Assembly (NCBI RefSeq): GCF_001531445.1
Contig: NZ_LQYA01000109.1
Span: 93,242 to 135,885 of the forward strand
Direction: 5' to 3'
Source: Sporosarcina koreensis
Lineage (GTDB): Bacteria > Bacillota > Bacilli > Bacillales_A > Planococcaceae
Length of the DNA: 42,644 bases
The notes beneath the pieces are model-generated. The model saw only the letters and a program-made list of their open reading frames with translations. It was not told the DNA's origin and ran no database searches. The position numbers and the translations under genes are program-made. This document shows positions 7,820-15,587 of the stretch, in pieces; position 1 is the stretch's first letter, and each line of letters opens with the position of its first letter.

Positions 7820-9431
7820 TGTAAAACCGGCAATGCGAATCATCTATATCCCGATTTTACTATTCTTTACGGCTTTTCTCGTAGTGCCTCTTGGCATATT
7901 GTTTGTCCGTTCTTTTGAAACGAGCGATGGATTCAGTCTCTCGAATTATCTTTCAGTCCTTTCAAATGCAGAACTGATGGCGTCCATTGGCAACAGCATT
8001 AAAATCTCTAGTCTTACTGCTGTCATTACGACTTTTTTAGCATTTGTCCTAGCCTACGCCCTCAACTGTACAAACATATACAAGCCATTAAAAGCAGCGA
8101 TTAAAACGGGAATCCTTATTCCGATGCTGCTGCCTACAATTACATATGGGTTTGCGATTATCTATTCTTTCGGCAACCAAGGGCTGCTCACAAAGATCAC
8201 CGGGGAAAATCTTTTTGGGATTTACGGATTTAACGGACTATTGATCGGCTATGTCATCTATACATTGCCGGCGGCGTTTCTTCTGATTAATAACTCTTTC
8301 AAGTATATCGATAAAAAATTTATGATCGTTTCAAACTTGATGGGTGATGGAGTCATAAGAAGTTTTAAAAATACAATCGTTCGTCCGCTATTGGGAACTT
8401 TGGGGGGAGCTTTTGTACTTGCGTTCATCTTGAGTTTTACAGATTTCGGAATACCGGCTTCCATTGGAGGGACGTATACCGTTGTAGCGACTCAGTTGTA
8501 TCAAGTGATGCTCGGTTCCATCCCGGATTTTAATAATGGTGCTGTCATTGCGGTTCTTATGTTACTACCGGCAGTATTTGGTGTTTTACTGTTAAACTAC
8601 CTTGAAAAACTTAATTTTCATTATGACAAGTTTACCGCTATTGGGATGATGCAACATAGAGGTAGAGATGTAAGCTTTGGAATTGTCTCAACTGTCATTT
8701 TGATCGGTATGCTTTCGATTTTTGCTGTCATGTTTATTGCACCTTTTTTACACAGTTTTCCTTATGATCTTACCTTTACGCTTACACATATAATCGACAC
8801 ATTCCAATCAAGTGATGTAAGGACTGTCTATCAAAATTCATTATTCATTGCATTATCGACAGCAGTACTCGGTACGCTGATTGCGTTTTGCTCGGCGGTT
8901 TTAAATGTGCGAACAGCGATAAAAGGAAGAACGTCGACTGATATTATTTCCATGATGACGAATACAGTACCAGGCATGGTGTTAGGTTTGTCATATTTAT
9001 TTCTTTTTAATGGAAGCAGTTTAAAAGGGACATTTACAATTATCGTCCTCTGTAACATTGTTCACTACTTTACGACACCTTATTTAATGGCAAAAAACTC
9101 TTTATCGAAAATGAATCCGATATGGGAAACGACGGGAGAACTATTGGGAGATAGCTGGATGAAGACGGTCTATCGGGTACTCCTTCCCAATTCGGCATCG
9201 ACAGTGATTGAGATGTTCAGCTATTATTTCATCAATTCAATGGTTACGATCAGTGGGATTATCTTTTTAGTTACAGCGCAAACTTCGGTAGTAGCGAGCA
9301 AGATTAAAGAACTCCAGCATTTTGCGAAATTTAATGAAATATTCATTTTGTCAATACTAATCTTTTTAACTAATTTAGTCGTTAAGCTGCTTTGTGATCA
9401 TTTTCAAAAAAGGAAATTCAACCATTTATGA
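7812..9431 (+). CDS. ABC transporter permease with two fused permease domains, probable AEP importer
   Basis: A 539-residue membrane protein with about twelve helices. It is a tandem fusion of two binding-protein-dependent permease domains: the first has its cytoplasmic coupling loop near residues 170-200, the second near residues 430-460 (AKNSLSKMNPIWETTGELLG). Such fusions occur in Fbp-like and some phosphonate importers, where one chain replaces a permease dimer. The ATG at 7812 overlaps the ATPase stop by eight bases, which suggests translational coupling. In-frame TTG and GTG codons a few bases upstream are possible starts. Confidence 0.92.
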   Translation: MPDVKPAMRIIYIPILLFFTAFLVVPLGILFVRSFETSDGFSLSNYLSVLSNAELMASIGNSIKISSLTAVITTFLAFVLAYALNCTNIYKPLKAAIKTGILIPMLLPTITYGFAIIYSFGNQGLLTKITGENLFGIYGFNGLLIGYVIYTLPAAFLLINNSFKYIDKKFMIVSNLMGDGVIRSFKNTIVRPLLGTLGGAFVLAFILSFTDFGIPASIGGTYTVVATQLYQVMLGSIPDFNNGAVIAVLMLLPAVFGVLLLNYLEKLNFHYDKFTAIGMMQHRGRDVSFGIVSTVILIGMLSIFAVMFIAPFLHSFPYDLTFTLTHIIDTFQSSDVRTVYQNSLFIALSTAVLGTLIAFCSAVLNVRTAIKGRTSTDIISMMTNTVPGMVLGLSYLFLFNGSSLKGTFTIIVLCNIVHYFTTPYLMAKNSLSKMNPIWETTGELLGDSWMKTVYRVLLPNSASTVIEMFSYYFINSMVTISGIIFLVTAQTSVVASKIKELQHFAKFNEIFILSILIFLTNLVVKLLCDHFQKRKFNHL

Positions 9432-9444
9432 GGGGGTTATGAAT

Positions 9445-10431
9445 GTGAAAAAGTTGAAGGTAACACTGTTATCCTTAGTCGCACTAAGCTTACTCGTTGT
9501 ATTGACGGCTTGTAGTAGCAGCAAAGCGGCTGGAGAAAAGCTAGTCATTTATACGAATGGTGATGAAGCGGCGTCAGAAGCTATGAAAAGTGCTTTGAAC
9601 GAAGCTGGGTACGAAGGGAAATATGTACTCCAATCATTAGGAACTTCTGAATTGGGTGGAAAACTGTTAGCCGAGGGCAATCAAATCGAGGCGGACATCG
9701 TGACGATGAGTTCTTATTTCATCGAAAGCGCCCAACAGCAACATAATATGTTCAATGATTTAACGTTTACTACAAATGCTTTGGAAGAGCATCCACCGTA
9801 TTATACGCCGGTGCTAGCGAATACAGGTTCAATTTTTGTAAATACAGAGGTACTCAAACAAAAAGGACTGCCGATGCCGACATCGATTAAAGATTTAGCG
9901 GAACCGGAATTCGAAGGGTTGGTGTCGATTCCGAACATCATGGATTCCTCAACAGGGTGGCTGTTAGTTCAAGCGATTATTAGCGAGTACGGTGAAGAGG
10001 AAGGGAAGACTGTTCTTCGTGAGTTACTTGCAAATAGCGGTCCTCATGTTGAGAGTTCAGGTTCAGGTCCAATCAAGAAAGTACAAGCTGGAGAAGTGGC
10101 TGCTGGTTTCGGGTTGCGCTATCAAGCGGTAATGGCTAAAGAAAGCGGTTTGCCGATTGAGTTTGTCGATCCGATTGAAGGCAATTTTTCATTGACTGAA
10201 TCAGTGGCAGTTGTGAATAAAGACGACGCAACAACGACACTAGCAATGGAAATGGCAGAAGTCATTATTAGAGATGCTCGAAAAGAGCTGCTAACCCATT
10301 ACCCGGTCGCGCTTTATGAAGGTGAAACGGTGGCGGATATGAACAAACCTGCATATTCCATGGAATTTGAACAACCGTTAACAGTGGAATTACTAGAACA
10401 ACACCAAGAGTTTTTTAAATCAGCAAAATAA
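9445..10431 (+). CDS. ABC transporter substrate-binding lipoprotein, probable AEP importer
   Basis: An extracytoplasmic solute-binding protein of about 328 residues from the iron/AEP-binding (SBP_bac_6/8-like) group. A signal peptide (KKLKVTLLSLVALSLLVV) ends in the lipobox LTAC, so it should be lipid-anchored. The mature part opens LVIYTNGDEAASEAMKSAL, as in this family. GTG at 9445 is preferred because the AGGGGGTTAT before it has canonical spacing; the ATG at 9439 lies only two bases after the ribosome binding site. It sits between the permease and phnW in one operon. Confidence 0.9.
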   Translation: MKKLKVTLLSLVALSLLVVLTACSSSKAAGEKLVIYTNGDEAASEAMKSALNEAGYEGKYVLQSLGTSELGGKLLAEGNQIEADIVTMSSYFIESAQQQHNMFNDLTFTTNALEEHPPYYTPVLANTGSIFVNTEVLKQKGLPMPTSIKDLAEPEFEGLVSIPNIMDSSTGWLLVQAIISEYGEEEGKTVLRELLANSGPHVESSGSGPIKKVQAGEVAAGFGLRYQAVMAKESGLPIEFVDPIEGNFSLTESVAVVNKDDATTTLAMEMAEVIIRDARKELLTHYPVALYEGETVADMNKPAYSMEFEQPLTVELLEQHQEFFKSAK

Positions 10432-10451
10432 CTTAAGAGGAGTGTTGCAAG

Positions 10452-11546
10452 ATGAATACTTACAAATTATTAACACCCGGCCCATTGACGACGACGAGAA
10501 CGGTGAAAGAGGAAATGCTTCTTGACCGTTGTACATGGGATGTAGACTATAAGGGCATTACGCAAAAAATCAGATCCCAACTGCTCGAATTCGCAGCAGC
10601 TCCCAAAGATGCGTATACGACGGTGCTCATGCAAGGAAGCGGAACGTTCGTTGTAGAGTCTGTGATGACAACTGCAATTGCTGGAAGTGATAAAGTGCTT
10701 ATTGTAACGAACGGTGCGTATGGAGAACGGATTGTGAAGATGGCCCGATATAGTGGATTGAATTATGTTGAATACAGTGTGGCTTACAATGAGTTTCCAG
10801 AAGAAAATGACATAAGACGTATTTTAGAAGAAGATCAGCAGATTACCCATATTGTCATGGTACATTGTGAAACGACGACAGGTATTTTGAATCCGATCGA
10901 GATGATTTCGAACCTTGCTAAGGAATTTGACAAGACGTTGATCATTGATGCAATGAGCAGTTTTGGCGGTATCGACATCAATGTAGCTGAACTAGGGATC
11001 GACTATTTGGTCAGCAGTGCAAATAAATGCATCCAAGGTGTACCAGGATTCGGCTTTGTCATTGCCAAGATTGAAAAGCTTGTCGCCTGTGAAGGGAATG
11101 CGAGGAGTTTATCGCTCGACTTATATGACCAATGGAAAGAGATGGACAAGGATGGGAAATGGCGTTATACGTCACCGACGCATGTAGTGGCTGCATTCGC
11201 GAAGGCGCTGGAAGAGTTAGTGGAAGAAGGCGGCATCCCGGCCCGGTTTGCCCGTTATCAACAAAATAATCGCCTGTTGCGGGAGCGGTTGGAAAAAATG
11301 AATATCCATGCTTATATTACAGCTGAAAAGCAATCGCCGATCATTACAACCTTTCTTTTTCCAAATGAACAATTCAGCTTCGAAGATTTCTATTCCTATG
11401 TAAAGGCGAAAGGGTACGTCATCTATCCTGGAAAGCTGACAGATGTAGATACATTCCGGATTGGCAATATCGGTGAAATCTATGAAGAAGATATACGAGA
11501 GCTCTGCTCGATAATAGAAAACTATATGAAAGTGGTGGCACTATGA
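10452..11546 (+). CDS. phnW: 2-aminoethylphosphonate--pyruvate transaminase
   Basis: PhnW is a cytoplasmic PLP enzyme that transfers the amino group of 2-aminoethylphosphonate to pyruvate, giving phosphonoacetaldehyde and alanine. The 364-residue length is normal. It opens LLTPGPLTTTRTVKEEMLLD, has VHCETTTGILNP and the PLP site DAMSSFGG, and the PLP lysine is K192 in SSANKCIQGVPGF. The ATG follows AAGAGGAG at good spacing. Its stop overlaps the phnX start by four bases (ATGA), so the two steps of the pathway are coupled. Confidence 0.97.
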   Translation: MNTYKLLTPGPLTTTRTVKEEMLLDRCTWDVDYKGITQKIRSQLLEFAAAPKDAYTTVLMQGSGTFVVESVMTTAIAGSDKVLIVTNGAYGERIVKMARYSGLNYVEYSVAYNEFPEENDIRRILEEDQQITHIVMVHCETTTGILNPIEMISNLAKEFDKTLIIDAMSSFGGIDINVAELGIDYLVSSANKCIQGVPGFGFVIAKIEKLVACEGNARSLSLDLYDQWKEMDKDGKWRYTSPTHVVAAFAKALEELVEEGGIPARFARYQQNNRLLRERLEKMNIHAYITAEKQSPIITTFLFPNEQFSFEDFYSYVKAKGYVIYPGKLTDVDTFRIGNIGEIYEEDIRELCSIIENYMKVVAL

Positions 11547-12364
11547 ACAGAGTAGAAGGCGTAATTTTCGATTGGGCTGGGACGACAGTTGATTTTGGCT
11601 GCTTTGCACCTGTTAATGTATTTGTTGAGATCTTTAAAAATGCGGGAATTGATGTCACGATGGAAGAAGCGAGAGGGCCAATGGGGATGTTGAAAATCGA
11701 TCACATCCGCGAGATGTTGTCCATGCCGAGAATCTCTGAATTATGGAAAGAGAAATATGGAAGACCTTTTAACGAACAAGATGTTGAAAATTTGTATGCT
11801 AAATTTGAACCTGCACTGATGGCTTCATTGGCGGATTATACAAATCCAATCCCGGGAGTCCTTGAGACGGTTGAAGCGTTGCGGAAGCTAGAATTGAAGA
11901 TCGGCTCGACAACAGGCTATACAGCGACGATGATGGACGTCGTCGTTCCGCAAGCTTTGAAAAACGGTTATGAGCCGGATTATTATGTAACCCCAGATGA
12001 CACGAACGGGGTTGGCCGGCCGTATCCGTATATGATTTTCCGTAATATGGAACAACTGAAACTATCCGCACCTTGGAAAGTCATAAAAGTGGGCGACACG
12101 ATTGCAGATATACAAGAAGGTGTGAATGCCGGTGTTTGGTCAGTCGGTGTCGTGATTGGCAGTTCGGAAATGGGCTTAAGTTTAGATGAATATAAAGCAT
12201 CGGCACAAGCCGATCAAGAAGCAATTATCGATAAAACAGCACGCCGATTTAAAGAAAAGGGAGCGGACTTTACAATCCGAACGATACGTGAACTTCCAGA
12301 GCTGATTGAAACAATTTCTAATCAAATATCAGAAGGTAAAAGACCTCATTCTATCCAACATTAA
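11543..12364 (+). CDS. phnX: Phosphonoacetaldehyde hydrolase (phosphonatase)
   Basis: PhnX is a HAD-superfamily enzyme that cleaves the C-P bond of phosphonoacetaldehyde to acetaldehyde and phosphate. The 273-residue protein has the nucleophile motif DWAGTTVD with Asp10 and the phosphonatase-specific Ala12. Lys51 (MGMLKIDH) matches the Schiff-base lysine known from the Bacillus cereus enzyme. KVGDTIADIQEG carries the C-terminal acidic motif. It is the last gene of the operon and is followed by a terminator. Together with PhnW and the importer it lets the cell use AEP as a source of phosphate, nitrogen or carbon. Confidence 0.97.
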   Translation: MNRVEGVIFDWAGTTVDFGCFAPVNVFVEIFKNAGIDVTMEEARGPMGMLKIDHIREMLSMPRISELWKEKYGRPFNEQDVENLYAKFEPALMASLADYTNPIPGVLETVEALRKLELKIGSTTGYTATMMDVVVPQALKNGYEPDYYVTPDDTNGVGRPYPYMIFRNMEQLKLSAPWKVIKVGDTIADIQEGVNAGVWSVGVVIGSSEMGLSLDEYKASAQADQEAIIDKTARRFKEKGADFTIRTIRELPELIETISNQISEGKRPHSIQH

Positions 12365-12383
12365 GCAGATGACATACGTGAGA

Positions 12384-12425
12384 GAGGTCGGCTAGTCAAT
12401 TAATGATTAGCCACCTCCTCTTTTA
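12384..12425 (+). terminator. Terminator of the AEP operon
   Basis: A long imperfect stem: GAGGT and GGCTA pair with TAGCC and ACCTC across an ATTAA loop, followed by CTCTTTTA. It starts 20 bp after the phnX stop. Confidence 0.85.
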
Positions 12426-12435
12426 TATTGTGGGC

Positions 12436-12464
12436 ATTAAAAAAGCACCGCCTTGAACGGTGCT
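12436..12464 (-). terminator. Terminator after the small lipoprotein gene
   Basis: The stem AGCACCG (12444-12450) and CGGTGCT (12458-12464) is followed on the minus strand by six T. It lies ten bases beyond the stop of the 46-residue lipoprotein gene. Confidence 0.85.
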
Positions 12465-12474
12465 ACATAGCACA

Positions 12475-12615
12475 TTATTGACTATTATCTTCGCGCTGCT
12501 CCGAAGGCTCTTCCGTCGGATCTGGCTCATCTTCATCAACGCCGTTGCAGCCGTATAGTAAGCCCGCTGATAAAATAACCGACATAAACGGAAGAAGAAA
12601 TTTTTTGGATTTCAT
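12475..12615 (-). CDS. Small lipoprotein, 46 residues
   Basis: A short gene with clear signals. The ATG at 12615 follows GGAGGGATAAGA, and a strong terminator follows the TAA. The product begins MKSKKFLLPFMSVILSAGLL and then has the lipobox LLYGC, so the mature lipoprotein is only about 24 residues. That remainder is strongly acidic (runs of Asp, Glu and Pro). No function is known to me. The signal peptide, ribosome binding site and private terminator together make coding likely despite the size. Confidence 0.75.
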   Translation of the reverse strand: MKSKKFLLPFMSVILSAGLLYGCNGVDEDEPDPTEEPSEQREDNSQ

Positions 12616-12687
12616 TCTTATCCCTCCTCAAATTAGACTCGAGTTATTTTGTGCAGACTATTATTAATTATTCATTTGTTTTTAAAC

Positions 12688-12727
12688 AAGGGCTCAATTA
12701 TTCTTTCAAGGGCTCAATTAATCGCAT
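12688..12727. repeat. Two-unit tandem repeat with 20-bp period
   Basis: AAGGGCTCAATTA occurs at 12688-12700 and again at 12708-12720, exactly 20 bp apart, between the small lipoprotein gene and the next gene. A similar single unit (AAGGGCTCCATTA) is at about 31603, and AAGGGCTCATTTA starts near 42269 inside a longer array. Confidence 0.7.
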
Positions 12728-12745
12728 AAGACTTCAAAAGAAGTA

Positions 12746-12778
12746 AAAGGCTGTCCCGAATCACACGGGACAGCCTTT
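12746..12778. terminator. Bidirectional terminator
   Basis: A 13-bp perfect stem, AAAGGCTGTCCCG (12746-12758) and CGGGACAGCCTTT (12766-12778). On the minus strand it overlaps the stop codon of the gene that starts at 12999 and is followed by TTTTACTTCTTTT. Confidence 0.88.
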
Positions 12779-12999
12779 CATCTTTTCTTTTTATCCTCCC
12801 GAAAATACTCCGACACTTGCAAGACCCGCACTTTGCCGGTGTGAAACTCATGGTAGATTCCCCGGCTGTCGCGGAAGTAAATGTATTGGTCCCGTTCGGA
12901 TTTGACGAACTGTTCGGCGCTTTCCAACGAATCGGTATGTATGAAGCGCCGTATGTAATGTTCCTTATCGAAAAAATAGGTGATTTTGAATTCTTTCAT
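12778..12999 (-). CDS. Small conserved-looking cytoplasmic protein, 73 residues, function unknown
   Basis: A soluble protein beginning MKEFKITYFFDKEHYIRRFI, with alternating aromatic and charged residues that suggest a small beta-rich fold (YIYFRDSRGIYHEFHTGKV). The ATG at 12999 lies nine bases after AAAGGAG. In-frame codons further upstream lack a ribosome binding site. It is divergent from the two-component sensor gene and has its own terminator. No family is recognised. Confidence 0.75.
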   Translation of the reverse strand: MKEFKITYFFDKEHYIRRFIHTDSLESAEQFVKSERDQYIYFRDSRGIYHEFHTGKVRVLQVSEYFREDKKKR

Positions 13000-13092
13000 T
13001 GCGGCATACTCCTTTCCATCAATGATATCGTGCCCGCATCCATCCGAATTGATTCCCCTATTCCCCCATAATTCCCAATAGTGTAACATAGA

Positions 13093-13139
13093 GAGAAACG
13101 GATTTCTCGATGAAACCCCATCCAATTAGCATCTATACT
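13093..13139 (+). promoter_or_regulatory. Candidate promoter region of the two-component operon
   Basis: A TATACT at 13134-13139 is a good -10 box with a weak TGAAAC 17 bp upstream. Just before it is the inverted repeat GAGAAA-CGGA-TTTCTC (13093-13108), a possible operator. Confidence 0.4.
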
Positions 13140-13161
13140 TTCAGATAGAGAGATGATTCGC

Positions 13162-14754
13162 ATGAAACCTATGTCCTTGCAATCACGCATATTTTCATAT
13201 GGCGCCTTGTTCGTTTCCCTCATAGCAATCATTATCGGCATTTCGTTCTACTTCACGATGTCGAATGGAATTGAGAAACAGATTGGTGTCCGTGCGCTGA
13301 GTATTGCCAAAACGACGGCATCCCGGCCTGATGTCCGTGCGGCATTTGAAGAGGACGATCCATCCAGGCTGCTGCAGCCGATCGCCGAAGCCGTCCGACA
13401 GCAAACCGAAGCCGAATATGTAGTCATCGGAAACAGTGAAGGCATCCGGTATGCCCATCCGGTTGTTGATCGAATTGGTCAAAAAATGGTCGGTGACGAC
13501 AACGAACGCGCACTTCACTTTGGAGAGTCCTATGTTTCGAAGGCGACTGGAACTCTTGGTCCCGCCCTCCGTGGAAAAACGCCTGTCTTCAATGAGCAAG
13601 GCGATATTGTCGGTGTCATTTCTGTCGGTTATTTGAATGAAGATATTTCGTCCATATTCTTTCAGTACATCGATAATATTTCGTATATCGTGCTCATCGC
13701 CATTGGTCTCGGCATCATCGGTTCGAGCGTCTTGGCACGTAATATTAAGAAAGAACTATTTGATTTGGAGCCTTGGGAAATCGCTAATTCATTTACAGAA
13801 CGGAATGCACTTATCGAGTCTGTCCGAGAAGGCATTATTATGGTCGATGCGAAAGGGATCATTACGACGGTGAATGCGGCAGCCTATGACACGCTTTCAA
13901 TTCCCGGCCAGACGGAACTGATCGGCAAGACGATTCAAGAAGTACTACCAAACACATTATTGCCGAAAGTGCTTGAAACGGGGGAGCGGCATCTTGACCG
14001 GCCGATGGAAATCCACGGGAAGAAAGTGATCGTCAACCGTGTCCCGATTCATGCAGACGACCGGATCATCGGCGCGGTATCGACGTTCCGTCTTCAATCT
14101 GAAATCGATCAACTATCTATGGAATTGTCGCAAGTGAAACGGTATACTGAGGCGCTTCGTGCGCAGACGCATGAATATAATAATTTCCTTTATACGATTT
14201 CAGGACTCATCCAATTGCATTCCTATGACGAGGCGATTAGCCTGATCCATGACGAAACAGCTGAGCACCAATCACTCATCCAGTTTGTGACGAAGCGATT
14301 GCAAGATCCTTTCCTTGGCGGAATCGTTATCGGCTTCTTCAATCGTGCGCGGGAATTGAAAGTCCGTTTCCTGCTTGATGAAGATAGCTTCCTGAAAGAG
14401 CTGCCGTCCCATTTGGAGAAAACTCATTTTGTATCTATTATCGGGAATCTAGTGACGAACGCATTTGAAGCAGTCGAAATGAATCCAGAAGTGAAACGGA
14501 TGGTCCGCCTTTTCATTTTGGATAATGGAAGAGAGATATTGTTCGAAGTGGAGGATTCAGGAAAAGGCATTGCAAATGAAGTGTTGGATGATTTATTCAG
14601 AGAAAAAGTGTCAACGAAAGATGTGGAAGACCGAGGCTATGGGCTTTTAAAAGTGGCGGAGTACGTCGAAGATTTGGGCGGCTCCATAACAGTAGAAAAA
14701 GGAGATTTAGGCGGCGCACTGTTCATCATCTCTATTCGGAAAGGGGGAAATTGA
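13162..14754 (+). CDS. CitA/DcuS-family sensor histidine kinase
   Basis: A 530-residue membrane sensor for carboxylates. It has a first membrane helix (about residues 11-33), an extracytoplasmic sensor with the family-like YVVIGNSEGIRYAHP, a second helix (about 173-192), a cytoplasmic PAS domain (about 215-310), and a kinase core. The phospho-acceptor is His337 in RAQTHEYNNFLYTISG; the ATP-binding N box is GNLVTNAFEAV and the G box is EDSGKGI. ATG 13162 is chosen for spacing to GAGAG; the ATG at 13153 abuts it. The response regulator follows directly, and the Tct transporter genes come next, so tricarboxylate or a similar acid is the likely signal. Confidence 0.92.
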   Translation: MKPMSLQSRIFSYGALFVSLIAIIIGISFYFTMSNGIEKQIGVRALSIAKTTASRPDVRAAFEEDDPSRLLQPIAEAVRQQTEAEYVVIGNSEGIRYAHPVVDRIGQKMVGDDNERALHFGESYVSKATGTLGPALRGKTPVFNEQGDIVGVISVGYLNEDISSIFFQYIDNISYIVLIAIGLGIIGSSVLARNIKKELFDLEPWEIANSFTERNALIESVREGIIMVDAKGIITTVNAAAYDTLSIPGQTELIGKTIQEVLPNTLLPKVLETGERHLDRPMEIHGKKVIVNRVPIHADDRIIGAVSTFRLQSEIDQLSMELSQVKRYTEALRAQTHEYNNFLYTISGLIQLHSYDEAISLIHDETAEHQSLIQFVTKRLQDPFLGGIVIGFFNRARELKVRFLLDEDSFLKELPSHLEKTHFVSIIGNLVTNAFEAVEMNPEVKRMVRLFILDNGREILFEVEDSGKGIANEVLDDLFREKVSTKDVEDRGYGLLKVAEYVEDLGGSITVEKGDLGGALFIISIRKGGN

Positions 14755-15441
14755 GTGAGACCGATTGAAATTCTTATCATTGAAGATGATAAACGGATTG
14801 CTGATATTCATCGTCGATTTATCGATAAAATTGAAGGTTTTACCGTTGTCGGGGCCGCGCATACCGGTGAGGAAGCGAAGGATTGGGTGCAAGCATTGTC
14901 CCCGGATCTTGTGCTGCTCGATGTTTATTTGCCAGATGCGCTCGGTACGGAGATTATGGGTTTCATCCATGAAAACAGCCCTGAAACAGATATTATCTTC
15001 ATAACGGCTGCCGCTGAAGTCGATATTGTGAAAAAAGCATACCGCCGCGGTGTTGCCGATTATATATTGAAGCCGCTCACATTCGATCGGTTCAAGGGAA
15101 GCCTACTTTCTTACAAAGCGAAACAAGAGAAGCTTGCAGCTGTCGGGGTCATGAAAGAGGACTCCATCCAGTTCTTGTGGAATAAAACAAATGTACCGTC
15201 AGCCGAACACATGGATTCCCTCCCGCCGAAAGGGATTGACCCAATAACGAAAGAGAAAGTCGTCAAACATATGAAACAGATTGAGGGGGGAATTACTGCA
15301 GAAACGCTCGGTGTGGATATCGGTGTTAGCCGGTCGACGGCCAGGCGTTATTTGGAGTACCTCGTTTCAGAAAAACAGGCACATACCGAACTTATTTACG
15401 GTTCAGTTGGACGTCCTGAAAGAAGGTATTTCATTCACTAA
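14755..15441 (+). CDS. CitT/DcuR-type response regulator
   Basis: A 228-residue response regulator. The receiver has the acidic pair at residues 11-12 (IIEDD), phospho-acceptor Asp56 (LLDVYLPD) and Lys106 (ILKPL). The output domain ends in a helix-turn-helix with GVSRSTARRYLEYLVSEK and GRPERRY, as in CitT and MalR/DctR regulators. The GTG start at 14755 comes immediately after the kinase stop, with the ribosome binding site inside the kinase 3' end. It should activate the tct genes downstream when phosphorylated. Confidence 0.93.
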   Translation: MRPIEILIIEDDKRIADIHRRFIDKIEGFTVVGAAHTGEEAKDWVQALSPDLVLLDVYLPDALGTEIMGFIHENSPETDIIFITAAAEVDIVKKAYRRGVADYILKPLTFDRFKGSLLSYKAKQEKLAAVGVMKEDSIQFLWNKTNVPSAEHMDSLPPKGIDPITKEKVVKHMKQIEGGITAETLGVDIGVSRSTARRYLEYLVSEKQAHTELIYGSVGRPERRYFIH

Positions 15442-15447
15442 CGGTGT

Positions 15448-15496
15448 GAACTTTATGAACAAAATGATGTTTACGCCCAATATCGAACTTATGACC
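15448..15496 (+). promoter_or_regulatory. Candidate response-regulator binding sites upstream of tctC
   Basis: Two similar direct repeats, GAACTTTATGAACA (from 15448) and GAACTTATGACCA (from 15485), start 37 bp apart between the regulator gene and tctC, upstream of a possible TTGAAA/TAAATT promoter. Position suggests activator sites; the sequence alone does not prove it. Confidence 0.35.
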
Positions 15497-15532
15497 ACAA
15501 ACATTGAAAAAAATCAACTTTCTGATAAATTT

Positions 15533-15565
15533 ATGATAGCGTTTGAAAGCGCTATCATATTTTTA
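15533..15565 (+). promoter_or_regulatory. CcpA cre site inside a hairpin, upstream of tctC
   Basis: TGAAAGCGCTATCA (15544-15557) matches the Bacillus cre consensus TGWAARCGYTWNCW at all 14 positions. It also forms the right half of a 9-bp stem, ATGATAGCG (15533-15541) and CGCTATCAT (15550-15558), followed by ATTTTTATTTT, so it could act as a terminator as well. It lies 30 bp before the tctC start. Catabolite repression of the transporter is the natural reading. Confidence 0.75.
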
Positions 15566-15587
15566 TTTTAAAGGGGGATATATGGTC

